Source: Pseudomonadaceae bacterium
Lineage (GTDB): Bacteria; Pseudomonadota; Gammaproteobacteria; Pseudomonadales; Pseudomonadaceae
Assembly: GCA_019747075.1 (NCBI GenBank)
Contig: JAIERF010000115.1
Coordinates: forward strand, 1 to 63,318
Length of the DNA stretch: 63,318 nucleotides
Reading direction: 5' to 3'
This document shows positions 1-9,582 of the stretch, piece by piece. How positions within the stretch are numbered: the stretch's first letter is position 1; each line of letters starts with the position of its first letter. Under the pieces are notes generated by a model, which had not been told where the DNA came from, did not search any database, and was given only the letters and a program-made list of their open reading frames with translations. Both the position numbers and the translations under genes were made by a program.

Positions 1-75
1 CTGAACCGCCGTATACGGAACCGTACGTACGGTGGTGTGAGAGGACGGCGGATGTAAATCCGCCTCCTACTCGAT
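1..75 (+). mobile_element. 3' end of a bacterial group II intron (domains V and VI); the rest lies upstream of the window
   Basis: gaaCCGCCGTAtacggaaccgTACGTACGGTGGT folds as a 34-nt DV-like hairpin with a CGC triad; then gaggaCGGCGGATgtaaATCCGCCtcctActcgat resembles DVI with a bulged A 7 nt from the 3' end and a terminal AY. Confidence 0.8.
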
Positions 76-114
76 CTTGCGTTTGGCGCTCGCGCCTTGT
101 CAATCCGCTGCGGC

Positions 115-288
115 TCAGTGCACCAGGGTGCTGAGGAGTCGACTAAGCAGCCCTAGGCCGATAACGACCACCAGCACTATGACCAGCAAGCGCCATGGCC
201 GAAATGGCTGGCGCTCAACCTGATGTTGCGGTGCGCTCAGGTAATCGGAAACGCGTTGTTGGTCTTCGGGGTTCAGGCGGCTGGACAT
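115..288 (-). CDS. DUF3094-like small membrane protein (57 aa: MSSRLNPEDQQRVSDYLSAPQHQVERQPFRPWRLLVIVLVVVIGLGLLSRLLSTLVH)
   Basis: Hand-translated; below the ORF-track cutoff; N-terminal SRLNPEDQQRV..YLSAPQHQVER and a C-terminal TM helix, as in Pseudomonas DUF3094. Confidence 0.8.
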   Translation of the reverse strand: MSSRLNPEDQQRVSDYLSAPQHQVERQPFRPWRLLVIVLVVVIGLGLLSRLLSTLVH

Positions 289-330
289 GGCGGCTCTCGT
301 TCTAATTTGCCTTGAGCTTAGACCAGCGAT

Positions 331-825
331 TTAGACTGGCTCGACTTCGACCCCGTCATTCAGGCGAATAATGCCGCCGTGCAGCACGCGGGCGGTGATG
401 CCGCCGTGGCCGCGGATGGCCTGAAAGCTGCCTGGCCCCAGGCGTGCCTCCAGTTTGGCGCACGGGTGGCACCAGCCGGTGGTTTGCAGGATGGCCTGGC
501 CGATGCGAAAGCGGCGGCCTTTGAGGCTGAACAGATTGATGCCGCTGACCAGCAGATTGCGCCGCAGGTCTATCGGGCTTACGGGGTTATCCGCCGGGCG
601 TGCCAGCAAGGCATTGATGACCGCGAGGTGCTCCCATTGCAGCAGGGTGACTTGGCGTGGGTTGCCGATGCCGGGTCGGGCGTGGTCTCCTGTCAGCCCT
701 GCTTCGCGGCGAGCCTCTACGGCTTTCAGGCTTAGGATATCGTCGCCTGCATTGGGGCGTACGCCGATCCAGCGTACCTGGCCGCGTTGCGGCACTTTGG
801 CGAGTAATTCGTCCGGGACTTTCAC
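331..825 (-). CDS. MOSC domain-containing protein
   Basis: ORF 164 aa; GLTGDHA..., VTLLQWEHLAVI, LRRNLLVSGINL, CHPCAKLE typical of MOSC proteins. Confidence 0.85.
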   Translation of the reverse strand: MKVPDELLAKVPQRGQVRWIGVRPNAGDDILSLKAVEARREAGLTGDHARPGIGNPRQVTLLQWEHLAVINALLARPADNPVSPIDLRRNLLVSGINLFSLKGRRFRIGQAILQTTGWCHPCAKLEARLGPGSFQAIRGHGGITARVLHGGIIRLNDGVEVEPV

Positions 826-1451
826 AGGCTGATGCCGACATCGAGCAATACACTGCGTCCCAGGTTGTTGCGCAGGAAGTCTGGCGCACCGGCGTGGGCA
901 AACAGGACGCGAACAAAGTTCGGCCCCACCAGCGAGAGTGAGCGCCAGCCTTGGCGCAGGTATTCGGTCGGCGGCGGGAAGGGGCTGTTGAGGTCCAGGC
1001 TTGAGCGCTTCAGGCTGGCAAAGGCGAGCAGGTCGAGTTCGCCGAGATCGATGCCGCGTTCGCCGTAGTTATGGGCCTTCTTGTGCAGGGTTGGGGCCAG
1101 GTGTTTGAGTAGATCGCTGGCGGAAATACGTCGCGGTTTCGCTTCGCGGCGCACCAACTGGCTCAGGGTGAAGGCGCTGCGTCGGCGTTCGGCCTCGGCG
1201 CGCCATTCGTCATTCAGGCGGCGGCCTTCATCCAGGACGAAAAACACCTCGAAGTTGGCGTCACGAAACTGCACGTCGGGCGGTTCCTGTGCGGCGCTGC
1301 TGAACTCTTCCAAGCGGTTGGGCACATTCAGCGCTTGCAGCAGGCGCTGGCAGACCCAGCGCTCGCGCTCCCATTTGCGTGCGTTGGAGAGAAAGGTGTT
1401 GGCCTGTTCGGCTTGCTGGGTCAGCAGGCGCAGGTAGTCGGAGTCATCCAT
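822..1451 (-). CDS. DUF1780 domain-containing protein
   Basis: ORF 209 aa, 4-nt overlap with MOSC gene; recalled as Pseudomonas DUF1780. Confidence 0.7.
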   Translation of the reverse strand: MDDSDYLRLLTQQAEQANTFLSNARKWERERWVCQRLLQALNVPNRLEEFSSAAQEPPDVQFRDANFEVFFVLDEGRRLNDEWRAEAERRRSAFTLSQLVRREAKPRRISASDLLKHLAPTLHKKAHNYGERGIDLGELDLLAFASLKRSSLDLNSPFPPPTEYLRQGWRSLSLVGPNFVRVLFAHAGAPDFLRNNLGRSVLLDVGISL

Positions 1452-1468
1452 GGGTGCAGCTTAATCTG

Positions 1469-1906
1469 CTACCAGGGGCTTTTGGTACCCCCGGTGTAGA
1501 CCTTGGCCAGGCCGGCCTTGAGGAGCAAGTCGCCGAGGCTGCGACCGTCGATCCAGACTTCGGCAAGCAAACGAAAGTATTTGTCGCGGCGGATCTGCCG
1601 CAGTTCGATGCGCTTGCCGTTACGCAGTTGGCTGACACTGAACTGTTTGGCGCGGCGCGCCAGCTCGCGCACACGGGGGCGTTTGTCGCGCATTTCCGGG
1701 GTATCAATGCCATACACCCGTACCGGCACGCGTTGCCCGGCGACCGCGGGCCAGTCGCGAATGGTTACGCGCAAGGTGTCGCCGTCATAAATACTGCTGA
1801 CTTCATCAATGCGGACATTGCCGAAGACTGAGGGTTCTAGAGCCCATAGGGCGGCGGGGTGCAACAGGCAAGCCAGGAAGGTGAGGCGCAGGACGAAAGG
1901 GTGCAA
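1469..1906 (-). CDS. Secreted thermonuclease (SNase-like) family protein
   Basis: Signal peptide; YDGDTLRV, VRVYGIDTPE, YFRLLAEVWIDGRSLGDLLLKAGLA. Confidence 0.9.
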   Translation of the reverse strand: MHPFVLRLTFLACLLHPAALWALEPSVFGNVRIDEVSSIYDGDTLRVTIRDWPAVAGQRVPVRVYGIDTPEMRDKRPRVRELARRAKQFSVSQLRNGKRIELRQIRRDKYFRLLAEVWIDGRSLGDLLLKAGLAKVYTGGTKSPW

Positions 1907-2107
1907 GGGCAGAGGGCCATGGTTAAACGGGTGGCGACTCTAGCGGATTGCTCGGCGCTTGGGCAGCGGCATCGAGCCGCATGTGGTGCCAGCGGGTGCG
2001 GTATAGACTGGCGCTGCAGTGTTTTTGTGGATCAGGCTGGTACATTCAGCTGGTTATCCTGTTTGGTTTACGGCGATAGTCAGGTTTTCCGCGCAAGGGG
2101 AGTGGCA

Positions 2108-2575
2108 ATGAAGTTCTTCGCTGTTTTGTTATTGGCGTTGTCTGCGACCTGTGCGCAGGCCGTCGAAGTGGGCGAGCGTTTGGCGCCCTGGACCCTGCTG
2201 GACCAGTTCGATCAGCCCTACAGCTTGAATGACGAGCTGCAGGTGTTGTTGGTAGCGCGCAGCATGGCGGGTGCCAAGTTGCTGGCCGCTGCGCTGGATC
2301 AGCAGCCAAAAGGGTATCTGGAGGCGCGCAAGGCGGTGTTCCTGGCGGATATCAGTCGCATGCCCTCGGTGATTGCTACGGCGTTCGCCGTCCCTGCGAT
2401 GCGTGATTACAACTATCGCGTGATGCTGGATCGTAGTGCGCGCATCGTGCCGCGCTACCCAGTCGAGAATGACACGGTGCTCTGGCTGCAATTGCAGCAG
2501 GGGCGCGTACAGGCGCAGCAGACCTTTACCCAGGCGAGTGCCTTGCGCGACGCTTTGGAGACATTGGCACCGTGA
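2108..2575 (+). CDS. Conserved hypothetical secreted protein (thioredoxin-fold-like)
   Basis: Start at ATG 2108 after a GGGG-rich RBS and signal peptide MKFFAVLLLALSATCAQA. Confidence 0.7.
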   Translation: MKFFAVLLLALSATCAQAVEVGERLAPWTLLDQFDQPYSLNDELQVLLVARSMAGAKLLAAALDQQPKGYLEARKAVFLADISRMPSVIATAFAVPAMRDYNYRVMLDRSARIVPRYPVENDTVLWLQLQQGRVQAQQTFTQASALRDALETLAP

Positions 2576-3261
2576 TCGCAGCCCAGTTGCTGGCGCCCTC
2601 GACTTTATGGCTGGGTGCTGGCGTGTATGTGGGCGCACTGCTCTGGGCTGTCTGGCGTGCACCCTGGCTTGAGGTGTTGAGTGACAGTCGGCGTCAGCAT
2701 CTGCTGTTTGGCACCGTGCTGGGGTTGTTTTTACTCTGGCTGGTGCGGCGTGACTTCGACTCCGGAGTGTCGTTTCATTTTATCGGTATGACGGTGGTGA
2801 CGCTGTTGCTGGATTGGCCCTTGGCGCTGCTGGGCGGCCTGCTGGCGCAGGTCGGGCTGATTGCCGTCGGGCGCCAGGATCTGCTGGCGCTGGGGGTGAA
2901 TGGCCTGTTGCTGGTATTGCTGCCCGTGCTGATCACTGAGGGTTGCGCGCTGCTGGTCGAGCGCGCGCAGCCGCGCAACTTGTTCGTGTATATCTTCTGT
3001 TGTGGTTTTTTTTCGGCAGCCTTGTCGGCACTGGGTTGCCTGCTGGCGGGGCTGGGATTGCTAGCGCTGGATGGGCGTTTTGCCATGCCGCCGTGGCTGG
3101 ACGATTTTATCGGCTATCTGTGGCTGGTGACGTTTCCCGAAGCCTTTATCAATGGCACGCTGGTCGCCGCGCTGGTGGTGTTTTGTCCTGATTGGCTGGA
3201 AACCTTCAATCGCACGCGCTACCTGCAGGCGCCGTGGAAGGATGACGAGCACTCGCGTTGA
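2572..3261 (+). CDS. Energy-coupling factor ABC transporter permease-like membrane protein
   Basis: GTGA overlap with upstream gene; multi-TM. Confidence 0.65.
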   Translation: MIAAQLLAPSTLWLGAGVYVGALLWAVWRAPWLEVLSDSRRQHLLFGTVLGLFLLWLVRRDFDSGVSFHFIGMTVVTLLLDWPLALLGGLLAQVGLIAVGRQDLLALGVNGLLLVLLPVLITEGCALLVERAQPRNLFVYIFCCGFFSAALSALGCLLAGLGLLALDGRFAMPPWLDDFIGYLWLVTFPEAFINGTLVAALVVFCPDWLETFNRTRYLQAPWKDDEHSR

Positions 3262-3368
3262 TGATGGCGGATTCGGTCGCTGGATGGGCGGCTCGGCATT
3301 GACTTGCATCAACGGCGGCGAGGCACTTGGCGCCATGCTGGCAGCTCAAAATTCTGGAGGGCTGAGTG

Positions 3369-3584
3369 ATGAGTGTCCACGCGTTGGCAAAACACGATCT
3401 GCAGCGCAGCTTGTCGGCGGCGCAAGCCGCTGGCCATGAGCCTGCGCTGTATCTGCGGGCGCTTTTGAGTGCGGTGGTGGAGTGCAGCAAGCAGGAGCGC
3501 AGCGCAGCGGATTTGGCTCAGGAGCTGCAGTTTCTGGCAGAGAATCTCGACGACGGGCGCGATTACGGCTTTATGCGCCCATGA
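3369..3584 (+). CDS. Small conserved hypothetical protein (71 aa)
   Basis: GGAGGG RBS 7 nt before ATG 3369; complete ORF. Confidence 0.65.
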   Translation: MSVHALAKHDLQRSLSAAQAAGHEPALYLRALLSAVVECSKQERSAADLAQELQFLAENLDDGRDYGFMRP

Positions 3585-3596
3585 GGCGAGGCGGGA

Positions 3597-3797
3597 TCAG
3601 TGGTGTCGAGGCGGCAGGTCGCCAGAAAACAGTTCGTCTTCCAGTGGGTCGCCGGGAATGCTGTGCTCTTCGGCGGCCCAGGCGCCGAGATCAATCAGTT
3701 TGCAGCGCTCGCTGCAAAATGGCCGGTTCGGGCTTTGCGGGCCCCATTCGACGGGGGCTTCGCAGGTGGGGCATTTAACGGTGGTAACGGGTTTCAT
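3597..3797 (-). CDS. yacG: DNA gyrase inhibitor YacG
   Basis: [10 protein letters not shown]...[16 protein letters not shown] zinc-finger signature. Confidence 0.95.
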   Translation of the reverse strand: MKPVTTVKCPTCEAPVEWGPQSPNRPFCSERCKLIDLGAWAAEEHSIPGDPLEDELFSGDLPPRHH

Positions 3798-4405
3798 GGC
3801 TGGCCTTTACGCAGGGTCAGATAAAAGTGATGGAGGCGCTCGACTTCGCCCTGTAGCCAGTGCAGATCGCGGTCATTGACCAGCACATCGTGGGCGTGGC
3901 GCAGGCGTTCGTCGCGTTTGGCCTGGGCCTGCAGGATCGCCTGCACCTGTTCGGCAGAGGCCTGGTCGCGGTGCATGGTGCGCTGCATTTGCAGGTGCTC
4001 CGGCGCATCGATCACCAGTATCCGTTGGGTGATGTGATGCTGGCCGGATTCTATCAGCAGCGGCGACACCAGAATGGCATAAGGTGATTGGGCGCTGGCC
4101 AAGTAGCGGCTGATCTCCTGGCCAATCAGCGGATGCAACAGAGTTTCCAGCCAGCGACGCTGTGCCGGGTCCTGAAAGATCAGGCCGCGCAGCGCTGCGC
4201 GATCCAGTTGCCCGTCGGCTTGCAAGACGCCTTCGCCAAAGCGTTCGACGATCTGCGCCAACGCTGGGCGGCCGGGTTCAACCACCCAGCGGGCGGCGTG
4301 ATCGGCGTCGATCAGGCTAACGCCGAGGTCGGTAAAACACTGGGCTACCGCACTTTTGCCGCTACCAATGCCGCCGGTCAGGCCCAGGGTCCAGGGTTTG
4401 CTCAT
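3794..4405 (-). CDS. coaE: Dephospho-CoA kinase
   Basis: [16 protein letters not shown]-loop, [15 protein letters not shown]; 4-nt overlaps with both neighbours. Confidence 0.96.
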   Translation of the reverse strand: MSKPWTLGLTGGIGSGKSAVAQCFTDLGVSLIDADHAARWVVEPGRPALAQIVERFGEGVLQADGQLDRAALRGLIFQDPAQRRWLETLLHPLIGQEISRYLASAQSPYAILVSPLLIESGQHHITQRILVIDAPEHLQMQRTMHRDQASAEQVQAILQAQAKRDERLRHAHDVLVNDRDLHWLQGEVERLHHFYLTLRKGQP

Positions 4406-5274
4406 TTGAAGCCGGCGATCTGCAGGTAACTGGCGGTGATCTGCTCACCCCACAACAGCGCAATCCAGCCGGCGATGGCCAGGTAAGGCCCGAAGGGGAT
4501 CGGTGTGCTGGTTTCGGCATTGCGCAGGCGCAGCATAATCACCCCAAGCACGGCACCTACCAAGGACGAGAGCAAAATAGTCAGCGGCAGGATCTGCCAG
4601 CCACCCCAGGCACCGAGCATGGCCAGCAGCTTGAAGTCGCCATAGCCCATGCCTTCTTTGCCGGTGACCAGCTTGAACAGCCAATACACCGACCACAGGC
4701 TCAGATAACCGGCAATGGCGCCCCAGAGTGCGTCTGCGGGGCTGGCAAACAGACCGAACTGGTTAACGATCAGCCCCAGCCACAGTAGTGGCAATACCAA
4801 CGCGTCCGGCAGCAGCTGGTGGTCTGCATCAATCAGGCTCATGGCCAGCAGGCCCCAGGTCAGCAACAACATGCTGCCGGTCTGCCAGGTGAAGCCAAAA
4901 TGCCAAGCGACGTAGGCAGACAATAGGCCGCAGGTCAGCTCTACCAGTGGGTAACGCGTACTGATTGGCGCTTTACAGACTGAGCATTTACCGCGCAGAA
5001 ACAGCCAGCTGAAGATCGGGATGTTTTCCCAAGGCTTGATCTCGTGCGCGCAATGCGGGCAGCTGGAGTTGGGCAGAATCAGGTTGAAGGTTGGTTTGTC
5101 GGTTTCTGCTGGCAGGTTGAGGATTTCTCGGGCTTGTGCCTGCCAGTCGCGAAGGAGCATTTTTGGCAGACGATAAACGACGACGTTGAGGAAGCTGCCG
5201 ATCAATAAGCCAACTAGCAGTGTGCATAAAACAAAGGCCAGCGCATGGTTGGCCAGAAAATCGAGCAAAGGCAT
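4402..5274 (-). CDS. pilD: Prepilin peptidase/N-methyltransferase PilD
   Basis: [47 protein letters not shown]. Confidence 0.96.
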   Translation of the reverse strand: MPLLDFLANHALAFVLCTLLVGLLIGSFLNVVVYRLPKMLLRDWQAQAREILNLPAETDKPTFNLILPNSSCPHCAHEIKPWENIPIFSWLFLRGKCSVCKAPISTRYPLVELTCGLLSAYVAWHFGFTWQTGSMLLLTWGLLAMSLIDADHQLLPDALVLPLLWLGLIVNQFGLFASPADALWGAIAGYLSLWSVYWLFKLVTGKEGMGYGDFKLLAMLGAWGGWQILPLTILLSSLVGAVLGVIMLRLRNAETSTPIPFGPYLAIAGWIALLWGEQITASYLQIAGFK

Positions 5275-5277
5275 TGT

Positions 5278-6495
5278 TTAGACCACTGCGCCCAGTTGGA
5301 AGATTGGCAAGTACATGGCGATAATCAGGCCGCCCACCAGAACGCCCAATACCGACATGATCAAGGGTTCCATCAGGGCTGTTAAACCATCGACGGCGTT
5401 GTCAACTTCGGCTTCGTAATAACTCGCGACTTTGTCCAGCATCATATCCAAAGCACCGGACTCTTCGCCAATAGCGGTCATTTGCACGGCCATCGAAGGG
5501 AATACGCCGGTGGAACGCATGGAGAAGTTTAACTGCATGCCGGAAGTGACATCCTGTTTAACTTTTTGCACGGCATTCTTGAATACTATATTGCCAGTTG
5601 CGCCTGCTACCGAATCCAGTGCTTCAACTAAGGGGACACCTGCAGCGAAGGTGGTGGCCAAGGTGCGGGCATAGCGGGCGACGGAGGACTTATAGATGAT
5701 GTCGCCTATGATGGGCGCTTTTAGTGCTGTGCGGTCTAGCCAATTGCGAAATTTCTCCGAGCGCTTTTTGGATTCTGCAAGTGTAAATACGATGCCGAAT
5801 AAGCCGAAAAGAAATAAGTACCACCACTCTTGAAGTCCTTTCGATAGGCCAATAACAAATTGCGTAAATGCAGGTAATTCAGCTCCGAAGTTGGCGAAAA
5901 CAGATTCGAATTGCGGTACTACTTTTATTAATAGAATGCAGGAGACGATAATTGCAACTACCACTACGGCGATTGGGTAGTTCATTGCTTTTTTGATTTT
6001 GGCTTTTAAAGCTTCGGTTTTTTCTTTATAGGTTGCGACGCGATCTAGCAGGTTTTCCAATGCGCCTGCTTGTTCGCCTGCATCCACCAAGTTGCAGAAA
6101 AGATCATCGAAGTAGAGTGGGCGAGTGCGCAGGGCCGTGGCAAAGCTATTGCCAGCTGCTACTTGTTGTTTGATGTCGTCCACCAGTTTGCGCATATTCG
6201 GATTGTCGAGACCTTCGCCAATAATCTCGAATGACTGCAGCAGCGGCACACCAGCCTTCATCATAGTAGCCATCTGTCGGGCAAACAGGGCTATGTCCAT
6301 TGGAGTGATTTTTTTGCCGGCACTAAGCAGCGAAACTGATTTTTTACGTACCTTGGTCGGATTGATGCCTTGCTTGCGCAGTTGCGCCTTGACCAGTGCC
6401 GGGTTTTGACCGCTGGACTCGCCCTTGATTTTCGCGCCTTTTTTATCCGTACCTTCCCAGCTGAATGTGCTGGTTTTTAGTTCTTTTACGGCCAT
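5278..6495 (-). CDS. pilC: Type IV pilus inner-membrane platform protein PilC
   Basis: FARQMATMMKAGVPLLQSFEII; adjacent to pilB/pilD. Confidence 0.96.
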   Translation of the reverse strand: MAVKELKTSTFSWEGTDKKGAKIKGESSGQNPALVKAQLRKQGINPTKVRKKSVSLLSAGKKITPMDIALFARQMATMMKAGVPLLQSFEIIGEGLDNPNMRKLVDDIKQQVAAGNSFATALRTRPLYFDDLFCNLVDAGEQAGALENLLDRVATYKEKTEALKAKIKKAMNYPIAVVVVAIIVSCILLIKVVPQFESVFANFGAELPAFTQFVIGLSKGLQEWWYLFLFGLFGIVFTLAESKKRSEKFRNWLDRTALKAPIIGDIIYKSSVARYARTLATTFAAGVPLVEALDSVAGATGNIVFKNAVQKVKQDVTSGMQLNFSMRSTGVFPSMAVQMTAIGEESGALDMMLDKVASYYEAEVDNAVDGLTALMEPLIMSVLGVLVGGLIIAMYLPIFQLGAVV

Positions 6496-6498
6496 GGC

Positions 6499-8202
6499 TT
6501 AGTCCTTGGTTACGCGGTTGACTTCTTCGAGGCTGGTAACACCTTGCATAGCCTTGAGCAGGGCCGAGGTGCGCAGGTCGTTGAAGCCGTCTTTACGCAT
6601 CTGAATCGAGATATCGATGGAGTTACCTTCTTCCATGATAATCCGTTGCAGCGCCGGCGTGTTTTTAACCACTTCATAAATACCGACACGGCCTTTGTAG
6701 CCGTTGTTGCAGTTTTCGCAGCCAACCGGGCCGTAAATCTTGAAGGTGCCGAGCTTGTCTTCCGGGAAGCCCTCCTCAAGCAGCGCTTCGCGAGGGACCT
6801 GAACTTCCTTCTTGCAAATGCTGCACAGTTTGCGCGCCAGACGCTGGGCGATGATCAGGTTTACCGAGGTGGCGATGTTGAAGGAGGGTACGCCCATATT
6901 GCGCAAGCGCGTCAGGGTTTCCGCCGCGCTATTGGTGTGTAGGGTGGACATCACCATATGGCCAGTTTGTGCCGCCTTGATGGCTATGGAGGCGGTATCC
7001 AGGTCGCGGATCTCGCCGACCATGATGATGTCCGGGTCCTGGCGCAGAAAGGATTTCAGTGCGGCAGTAAAATCCATGCCCTGCTTGGGGTTAACGTTGA
7101 CCTGGTTAATGCCCTCCAGGTTGATCTCCACCGGGTCTTCGGCGGTGGAAATGTTGACGTCCACAGTATTGAGGATATTCAGGCCGGTGTAGAGGGAGAC
7201 GGTTTTGCCTGAGCCGGTGGGGCCGGTGACCAGAATCATGCCTTGCGGTTGCTTGAGCGCGGACAGGTATAGCTCTTTTTGCGATTCTTCATAGCCCAGT
7301 GCATCGATGCCCATCTGGGCGCTGGCTGAGTCGAGAATTCGCATCACAATTTTTTCGCCCCACAGGGTGGGGCAAGTGCTGACGCGAAAGTCGATGGATT
7401 TGTTCTTGGAGATGCGCATCTTGATCCGGCCATCCTGGGGCTTGCGCCGCTCTGAGATGTCCAGGCCGGCCATGACCTTGAGGCGAGCCGAAATACGCGG
7501 TGCTAGTTGAATGGGCGGGCGGGCAATTTCGCTCAATATGCCGTCGGTACGAAAGCGTACGCGATAGGCTTTTTCATAGGGCTCAAAGTGCAAGTCGGAG
7601 GAGCCAGCCTTGATCGCGTCCAGCAGCATTTTATTCACGAAACGCACCACGGGCGCATCGTCAGCCCCGTCGCCTTGGCCCTTGTCGTCTTTATCGTCAT
7701 TGACGGCTTCAACATCCAGGCCATCCAGATCGATATCGCCCAGGTCCTCCATGCCGCTGGCGGCATTGTCGAAGAATTTGTCGATGGCGTCGCCGAGTTT
7801 GTCGTCCTCCACCAGAATGGATTCTGTGGTCAGACCGGTGGAAAACTGGATGTCGGTAACCGCTTGGTGGTTGGTCGGGTCGGACACGGCCACGAACAAT
7901 TTGTTGCCACGGCGCCACAGTGGCAGGGCGCGGTGTTGGCGGATCAGCTTTTCGCTGACCAAGTCTTTGGGTTGGCCTTCTTTATCGATGCTGTGTAGGT
8001 CGAGATAGGCCACGCCAAATTGTTCGGCCGCTACCTCTGCAAGGGCGCGGCTTTTGACCAGCTTGTTCTGGACCAGGTAGGTGACCAGTGAGGTTTTGTT
8101 GCGCTGTGCCTGGGCGTGGGCCTGCTGGGCGCTCTTCTCATCCAGTAATTCAGCAAGTACCAGCTGTTTGGCCAGTCCAGTCAGGTTGACGATGTCATTC
8201 AT
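6499..8202 (-). CDS. pilB: Type IV-A pilus assembly ATPase PilB
   Basis: GPTGSGKTVSLYTGL Walker A, DPDIIMVGEIRD, CxxC zinc motifs. Confidence 0.97.
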   Translation of the reverse strand: MNDIVNLTGLAKQLVLAELLDEKSAQQAHAQAQRNKTSLVTYLVQNKLVKSRALAEVAAEQFGVAYLDLHSIDKEGQPKDLVSEKLIRQHRALPLWRRGNKLFVAVSDPTNHQAVTDIQFSTGLTTESILVEDDKLGDAIDKFFDNAASGMEDLGDIDLDGLDVEAVNDDKDDKGQGDGADDAPVVRFVNKMLLDAIKAGSSDLHFEPYEKAYRVRFRTDGILSEIARPPIQLAPRISARLKVMAGLDISERRKPQDGRIKMRISKNKSIDFRVSTCPTLWGEKIVMRILDSASAQMGIDALGYEESQKELYLSALKQPQGMILVTGPTGSGKTVSLYTGLNILNTVDVNISTAEDPVEINLEGINQVNVNPKQGMDFTAALKSFLRQDPDIIMVGEIRDLDTASIAIKAAQTGHMVMSTLHTNSAAETLTRLRNMGVPSFNIATSVNLIIAQRLARKLCSICKKEVQVPREALLEEGFPEDKLGTFKIYGPVGCENCNNGYKGRVGIYEVVKNTPALQRIIMEEGNSIDISIQMRKDGFNDLRTSALLKAMQGVTSLEEVNRVTKD

Positions 8203-8373
8203 TATTGTGGCTCGCGAGAATCATGCTTGCCTTATAGCTTAGTCGGGGGATCACTGCCAAATAAGGGGTGTTGGGTTGACAAAAAAGGTCACTTAATGAA
8301 TTTTTGTGCGATATCCCTACTTGGCGTTGCTTTGGTCTGCCTGCAGGCCGGGCATAATTAGTACTCGGGCGAG

Positions 8374-8390
8374 TTGGCATGCAGTGTGCA
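8374..8390 (+). promoter_or_regulatory. Sigma-54 promoter for pilA (-24/-12)
   Basis: TTGGCATGCAGTGTGCA has GG-N10-GC spacing about 48 nt upstream of the pilA ATG; pilA is sigma-54/PilR dependent in P. aeruginosa. Confidence 0.8.
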
Positions 8391-8437
8391 TCCTACTGTT
8401 TAGGTCATACGACCTTTCCATGTCGAGGAGATGATTG

Positions 8438-8890
8438 ATGAAAGCTCAAATGCAAAAAGGTTTTACCCTGATTGAACTGATGATCGTGGTGGCGATTATC
8501 GGTATTTTGGCTGCGGTAGCGCTGCCGGCTTATCAGGATTATACGATCAAGGCTAAGGTAGCGAATGCCCTTAGCTCCATTGGCTCCTTGAAAACCGCGG
8601 TAGCTCTCTGTTCGCAAGAAGCTGGTGGTGTACTGACTGCCTGCGATACTACTGGCGGCACTGTAACCAGCATTCCAGTTTTCACTGCAACCAAAGAAGT
8701 TGCCTCGGCTAGCGTTGCCGATGGTGTTATCACAATGACTTTCGCAGGGAATATTGGTACTGGCGTGGATGGTCTGGCGGCTACCTTCACTCCTAGTACA
8801 GTTGCTAATCAGACCTCTATCACTTGGGCGGTCGCAACTACTGTTACTCATCTTGCTGCGAAGGCTGCGCTTGAGAAGAACAACCTTTAA
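8438..8890 (+). CDS. pilA: Type IV major pilin PilA
   Basis: [36 protein letters not shown] class III prepilin signal. Confidence 0.93.
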   Translation: MKAQMQKGFTLIELMIVVAIIGILAAVALPAYQDYTIKAKVANALSSIGSLKTAVALCSQEAGGVLTACDTTGGTVTSIPVFTATKEVASASVADGVITMTFAGNIGTGVDGLAATFTPSTVANQTSITWAVATTVTHLAAKAALEKNNL

Positions 8891-8929
8891 GCTGCAGCAC
8901 CATAAAATCGCGGTATGACGGATTCGTAT

Positions 8930-8956
8930 GATGGAATCGCCGAAGGCGCTTCCGTC
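8930..8956. other. Hairpin in the pilA 3' UTR
   Basis: gatggaatcgcc-gaa-ggcgcttccgtc pairs 11 of 12 positions (one t-c mismatch). Confidence 0.5.
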
Positions 8957-8998
8957 GTTTAACGCGAACCGTTCGCCGATATGTGTTGCATGCAAACC

Positions 8999-9030
8999 AA
9001 CGCCCCACCTTGTGTGGGGCGTTTTGTTTT
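8999..9030 (+). terminator. Rho-independent terminator downstream of pilA
   Basis: aaCGCCCCACcttgTGTGGGGCGttttgtttt. Confidence 0.9.
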
Positions 9031-9159
9031 GTGTGGTTGACTGGCGGATTACACCGCTGCGCGGCTAATCCATTCTGAGGGCTGGACCGGTTGCGCCAGC
9101 TTATTGTTGGTGTGCGTGAAGGGCTGGTGCGGGGGCTCTGCTCTTTAACTACTTTGCCC

Positions 9160-9582
9160 CTACGCTTGCGCGGCATCGTGCAGTAATAACGTCTGGCTGT
9201 AGTGCAAAAACTCCTCAAGGTGTTTTTCGATAATCGCCACCATGATTGGCAGTTGCAGGGCCTGGTAGTCATGCACGGCAATGTTGCGAAAGCCGACCAT
9301 GCGCTTGAGGCTGTCGGCCAGTGCCGGGTCAATCCGCTGGCTTTGCGCCAGCAGGGTAAATACATCGCGGGCGCTTTGCGGTACGCCCAGGCGCTCACGG
9401 CGAATCAGGTGTTGGCCCATGTCCAGTGCGGCCTCGCAGGCACGCTGGATATTGAGAATTGCGGCATCTTGGCGGGTGAAGTCGGTGGCAAAGCCGGCGG
9501 GATCACGCAGATACTCTTCGCGCGCTCTGGCCACGCAACGTTCGATGGTGGCAGCTTTGTTGATCAGCACATCATCGAGCAT
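9160..9582 (-). CDS. hepT: HepT-like HEPN RNase toxin (DUF86)
   Basis: GFRNIAVHDY matches the HEPN R-X4-H-X-Y motif; overlaps the MNT gene by 11 nt. Confidence 0.88.
   Translation of the reverse strand: MLDDVLINKAATIERCVARAREEYLRDPAGFATDFTRQDAAILNIQRACEAALDMGQHLIRRERLGVPQSARDVFTLLAQSQRIDPALADSLKRMVGFRNIAVHDYQALQLPIMVAIIEKHLEEFLHYSQTLLLHDAAQA

Noticed and set aside
8320-8345. Second sigma-54-like site (ctTGGCGTTGCTTTGGTCTGC) upstream of pilA
   Set aside because: The GC of the -12 element is not at N10 from GG; 8374-8390 fits better.
8891-9160. tRNA-Thr downstream of pilA as in P. aeruginosa
   Set aside because: No cloverleaf, T-loop (GTTCRANNC) or CCA-adjacent stem recognised in this interval.
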